A DNA stretch of 64,000 bases, from assembly GCF_017991995.1 (NCBI RefSeq), contig NZ_JAGOPN010000004.1:62001-126000 (forward strand), in the 5' to 3' direction. The notes beneath the pieces were generated by a model. The model searched no databases, had not been told where the DNA came from, and saw only the letters and a list, made by a program, of their open reading frames with translations. Positions within the stretch are counted from its first letter, which is position 1. Every line of letters starts with the position of its first letter. The stretch is from Pseudacidovorax sp. GTDB taxonomy: Bacteria; Pseudomonadota; Gammaproteobacteria; Burkholderiales; Burkholderiaceae_C. Positions 61,369 to 64,000 of the stretch are shown in pieces. The translations under genes and the position numbers were made by a program.

Positions 61369-62141
61369 GCGTCGCGGTGCCGGCGGGCGGCAGCCGGCTG
61401 CAGGCGCGTGGCCTGCAGAAGAGCTACGGCAGCCGCAAGGTGGTCAAGAACGTCTCGCTCGACGTGCAGAAGGGCGAGGTCGTCGGCCTGCTGGGCCCCA
61501 ACGGCGCCGGCAAGACCACGTCCTTCTACATGATCGTCGGCCTGGTGCGGGCCGATGCTGGCCAGATCAGCATCGACGGCGAGGCCGTGGAGCACATGCC
61601 CATCCACCGCCGGGCGCGCATGGGCCTGTCGTACCTGCCGCAGGAGGCGTCGATCTTCCGCAAGCTGACGGTGCAGGAGAACGTGCGCGCCGTACTCGAA
61701 CTGCAGGAGGAGCCCGACGCCCGCGGCCGCATGGCGCCCCTCTCGCGCGATCGCATCGAGCAGCGCCTGTCCGAGCTGCTGGCCGACCTGCGCGTCGACC
61801 ACCTGCGCGACTCACCCGCCCTGGCCCTGTCGGGCGGCGAGCGGCGCCGGGTGGAGATCGCCCGTGCGCTGGCCACGCAGCCGCGCTTCATCCTGCTGGA
61901 CGAGCCCTTCGCCGGCATCGACCCCATCGCCGTGATCGAGATCCAGCGGATCATCAGCTTCCTCAAGGAGCGCGGCATCGGCGTGCTGATTACCGACCAC
62001 AACGTGCGCGAGACGCTGGGCATCTGCGACCACGCCTTCATCATCAGCGACGGCCAGGTGCTGGCGCAGGGCACGCCCTCCGAGATCGTCGACAACGCCG
62101 AGGTGCGCCGCGTGTACCTGGGCGAACACTTCCGGATGTAG
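61365..62141 (+). CDS. lptB: Lipopolysaccharide export ABC ATPase LptB
   Basis: The 258-residue ATPase powers the LptB2FG extractor. Walker A is [13 protein letters not shown], the signature is ALSGGERRRVEIARAL, Walker B is FILLDEPFAGIDPIAV and the switch region is LITDHNVRETL, all standard for LptB. Translation starts at GTG 61365 inside the lptA stop, with GGGGG just upstream. rpoN follows after 82 bases, the conserved gene order. Confidence 0.97.
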   Translation: MSVAVPAGGSRLQARGLQKSYGSRKVVKNVSLDVQKGEVVGLLGPNGAGKTTSFYMIVGLVRADAGQISIDGEAVEHMPIHRRARMGLSYLPQEASIFRKLTVQENVRAVLELQEEPDARGRMAPLSRDRIEQRLSELLADLRVDHLRDSPALALSGGERRRVEIARALATQPRFILLDEPFAGIDPIAVIEIQRIISFLKERGIGVLITDHNVRETLGICDHAFIISDGQVLAQGTPSEIVDNAEVRRVYLGEHFRM

Positions 62142-62223
62142 CCAGGGTGCCTGTTTCCGCGTTCCGTCCTGCCGGCTCCTTTCCCGTCCTGCCAGCGGCT
62201 GCGCGCCCTGCGGGAGGCCGGCC

Positions 62224-63813
62224 ATGAAGCAGGGCCTGTCGCTGCGCGTCTCGCAGCACCTGGCGCTCACGCCCCAGCTGCAGCAGTCGATCCGGCTGCT
62301 GCAGCTCTCGACGCTGGAGCTGAGCCAGGAGGTCGAGCAGATGCTCGACGACAACCCCTTCCTGGAGCGTCTGACCGAGGAGGCGCCGCGCGAGGAGTTC
62401 GGCCTGGAGGCGGCCGACGCCCCGGTGCCCCGCGACGAGCGCGAGGACGGCACCGACTACGCCGCGACGGCCAGCGCCAGCAGCACGTCGAGCAGCAGCG
62501 ACACCGCCGTGGCAGAGGCCGACGCGCCCGCCACCGAGAGCGTCGACGCCGAGCCCGACTGGGACGGCGACGGCACCGTGGAGTTCTCGCCCGACGACAG
62601 CGAATGGGGCGGCGACGCCCCGGCGCGCAACAACAGCAGCAGCCAGGACGACGACGAGCGCGCCGACGCCACCGAGCTGGCGCGCAGCCAGGAGTCGCTG
62701 CAGGCCCACCTGCACCGCCAGGCGCTGTCGCTGCGCCTCACGCCCGAGGACTCGGCCGCGCTGCGCTTCCTGATCGAATCGCTCAACGACGACGGCTACC
62801 TGGAGGATTCGCTCCCGGCCCTGGCCTCGGCCCTGGCCGGCGACGACAACGACGAGTTCGACGAGTTGATCCACCACTTCCAGGTGGCGCTGGGCCTGCT
62901 GCAGAGCCTGGACCCGCTGGGCGTGGGCGCGCGCGACCTGGGCGAGTGCCTGGCCATCCAGCTGCGCGCCGGCGCCGACGCGGACGACAGCGACGAGGAA
63001 GACCAGGTCCGCAAGGTCGCCCTGGCCATCTGCAAGCAGCCCATGGACCTTCTGGCCAAGCGCGACTTCAAGCGCCTGGCCGTGCTCACCCGCAGCAACG
63101 AGGACCTGGTGCGCCAGGCGTCGCAACTGATCGCGCGGCTGGAGCCCAAGCCCGGGCGGCGCTTCGTCGATGTGGAGCGGCACGTGATCGTGCCCGACGT
63201 CATCGTCACCCGCAGCGGGCGCGGCAGCAACATCAAGTTCCGCGTGCAGCTCAACCCCGACGTGATGCCGCGGCTGCGCGTGCACGACATCTATGCCGGC
63301 GCGCTCAAGTCGCACAAGGGCGAGGGCAGCCAGGCCCTGAGCCAGCGGTTGCAGGAGGCGCGCTGGTTCATCAAGAACATCCAGCAGCGCTTCGACACCA
63401 TCCTGCGCGTGTCCAACGCCATCGTGGAGCGGCAGAAGAACTTCTTCATCCACGGCGAGCTGGCCATGCGCCCGCTGGTGCTGCGCGAGATCGCCGACGA
63501 ACTGGGCCTGCACGAGTCGACCATCAGCCGGGTGACCACTGCCAAGTACATGTCCACGCCCTTCGGCACGGTGGAGCTGAAGTATTTCTTCGGCTCGGCC
63601 CTGGGCACCGAGACCGGCGGCAATGCGTCCAGCACGGCCGTGCGGGCGCTGATCAAGCAGTTCGTGGGCTCGGAGAACGTCAAGAAGCCGCTGTCGGACA
63701 GCCAGATCTCGGACATGCTCAAGGAGCAGGGCATCGAATGCGCGCGCCGCACGGTGGCCAAGTACCGCGAGGCGCTGCGCATCGCGCCGGCCAATCTGCG
63801 CAAGGCGCTCTAG
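62224..63813 (+). CDS. rpoN: RNA polymerase sigma-54 factor
   Basis: The 529-residue factor directs RNA polymerase to -24/-12 promoters that need enhancer-binding ATPases. Region I is Gln/Leu-rich (LALTPQLQQSIRLLQLSTLELSQEVEQ), region II is a long acidic Ser/Asp/Ala linker (about 55-150), and region III contains the core-binding and HTH parts and the RpoN box ARRTVAKYRE (about 507-516). It is about 50 residues longer than E. coli RpoN because of the linker. hpf and ptsN, which often follow rpoN, are not next; an RNA methyltransferase gene starts 100 bases later. Confidence 0.97.
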   Translation: MKQGLSLRVSQHLALTPQLQQSIRLLQLSTLELSQEVEQMLDDNPFLERLTEEAPREEFGLEAADAPVPRDEREDGTDYAATASASSTSSSSDTAVAEADAPATESVDAEPDWDGDGTVEFSPDDSEWGGDAPARNNSSSQDDDERADATELARSQESLQAHLHRQALSLRLTPEDSAALRFLIESLNDDGYLEDSLPALASALAGDDNDEFDELIHHFQVALGLLQSLDPLGVGARDLGECLAIQLRAGADADDSDEEDQVRKVALAICKQPMDLLAKRDFKRLAVLTRSNEDLVRQASQLIARLEPKPGRRFVDVERHVIVPDVIVTRSGRGSNIKFRVQLNPDVMPRLRVHDIYAGALKSHKGEGSQALSQRLQEARWFIKNIQQRFDTILRVSNAIVERQKNFFIHGELAMRPLVLREIADELGLHESTISRVTTAKYMSTPFGTVELKYFFGSALGTETGGNASSTAVRALIKQFVGSENVKKPLSDSQISDMLKEQGIECARRTVAKYREALRIAPANLRKAL

Positions 63814-63913
63814 GAGCCGCCTTGTTCCTGGCCTGCACGCGGGCCGGGGCTTCCGATCGGCGTGCCGGCGAATCGCGGTGGCCGGCCACCTCATTTTTTC
63901 GGACGACGAAGCC

Positions 63914-64000
63914 GTGAACGAACTGATCCTTTTTCTGCCCTGCGCCGCCGGCGTGGAAGACCTCCTGGCCGCCGAGGTGCATGCCATCACCGGCCGCAGC
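63914..64000 (+). CDS. Start of a THUMP-domain RNA methyltransferase gene (partial)
   Basis: From GTG 63914 the frame reads VNELILFLPCAAGVEDLL, then AAEVHAITGRS, and runs off the right edge after 29 codons. This matches the N-terminus of RlmL-type class I SAM-dependent rRNA methyltransferases. The rest of the gene lies outside the window, so the methylated base cannot be stated. Confidence 0.65.
   Translation, partial: MNELILFLPCAAGVEDLLAAEVHAITGRS

Overview
The window looks like a chromosomal segment of a high-GC betaproteobacterium of the order Burkholderiales, most likely family Comamonadaceae. The reasons are the very GC-rich codon use, the many LysR regulators, a Bug-type (TctC) receptor, Liv-type ABC operons paired with acyl-CoA ligases or amidases, and a housekeeping block argS, SPOR protein, dsbA, lptA, lptB, rpoN. 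I saw no rRNA, tRNA, insertion sequence, prophage or CRISPR array. Genes are tightly packed and no gap exceeds 300 bases.

Layout. 1-8.0 kb: the end of a branched-chain-type ABC operon with a phenylacetate-CoA-ligase-like enzyme, a DJ-1/PfpI protein, then a catabolic cluster (MarR regulator, FAD oxidase, orphan NMT1-type binding protein, cytosine-deaminase-like amidohydrolase). 8.0-17.1 kb: a LysR/NAD(P)-oxidoreductase pair, a nitrobindin-like protein, a rhodanese, glutathione reductase, AMP nucleosidase, a PNPOx-like protein, and a frameshifted glutathione S-transferase divergent from a LysR gene. 17.1-23.7 kb: RhlE helicase, a NodIJ-type exporter, a Gly/Ser-rich secreted protein and malate synthase G. 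23.9-28.2 kb: a TetR/MFS efflux pair with two clear operators, a class III CoA-transferase and a LysR regulator. 28.2-37.0 kb: an unusual sensory locus with two tandem PhnD-like binding proteins, two hybrid histidine kinases, a third binding protein and a glycosyltransferase-like protein, but no DNA-binding response regulator. 37.0-43.9 kb: a compact minus-strand amidase/ABC-importer operon with a LivM-LivG fusion and a divergent LuxR-type regulator. 44.0-54.1 kb: a deacylase, pncC, pgpA, thiL, a carboxylate-amine ligase, an antiporter and apaG, with a three-gene monooxygenase module lying between thiL and pgpA. 54.2-64.0 kb: rpe, a DUF2214 protein, a PsiF-like protein, an EAL-HDOD protein, argS, an FtsN-like SPOR protein, dsbA, lptAB, rpoN and the start of an RNA methyltransferase gene.

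Signals beyond the genes include: three copies of a dispersed repeat of about 120 bp whose inner hairpins show compensating base changes; palindromic operators next to MarR, TetR and LysR genes; and at least six genes in which a -10-like hexamer ending in AAT lies only 5-7 bases before the start codon, which suggests leaderless transcripts. The best candidate for an undescribed system is the binding-protein and hybrid-kinase locus at 28.6-37.0 kb.
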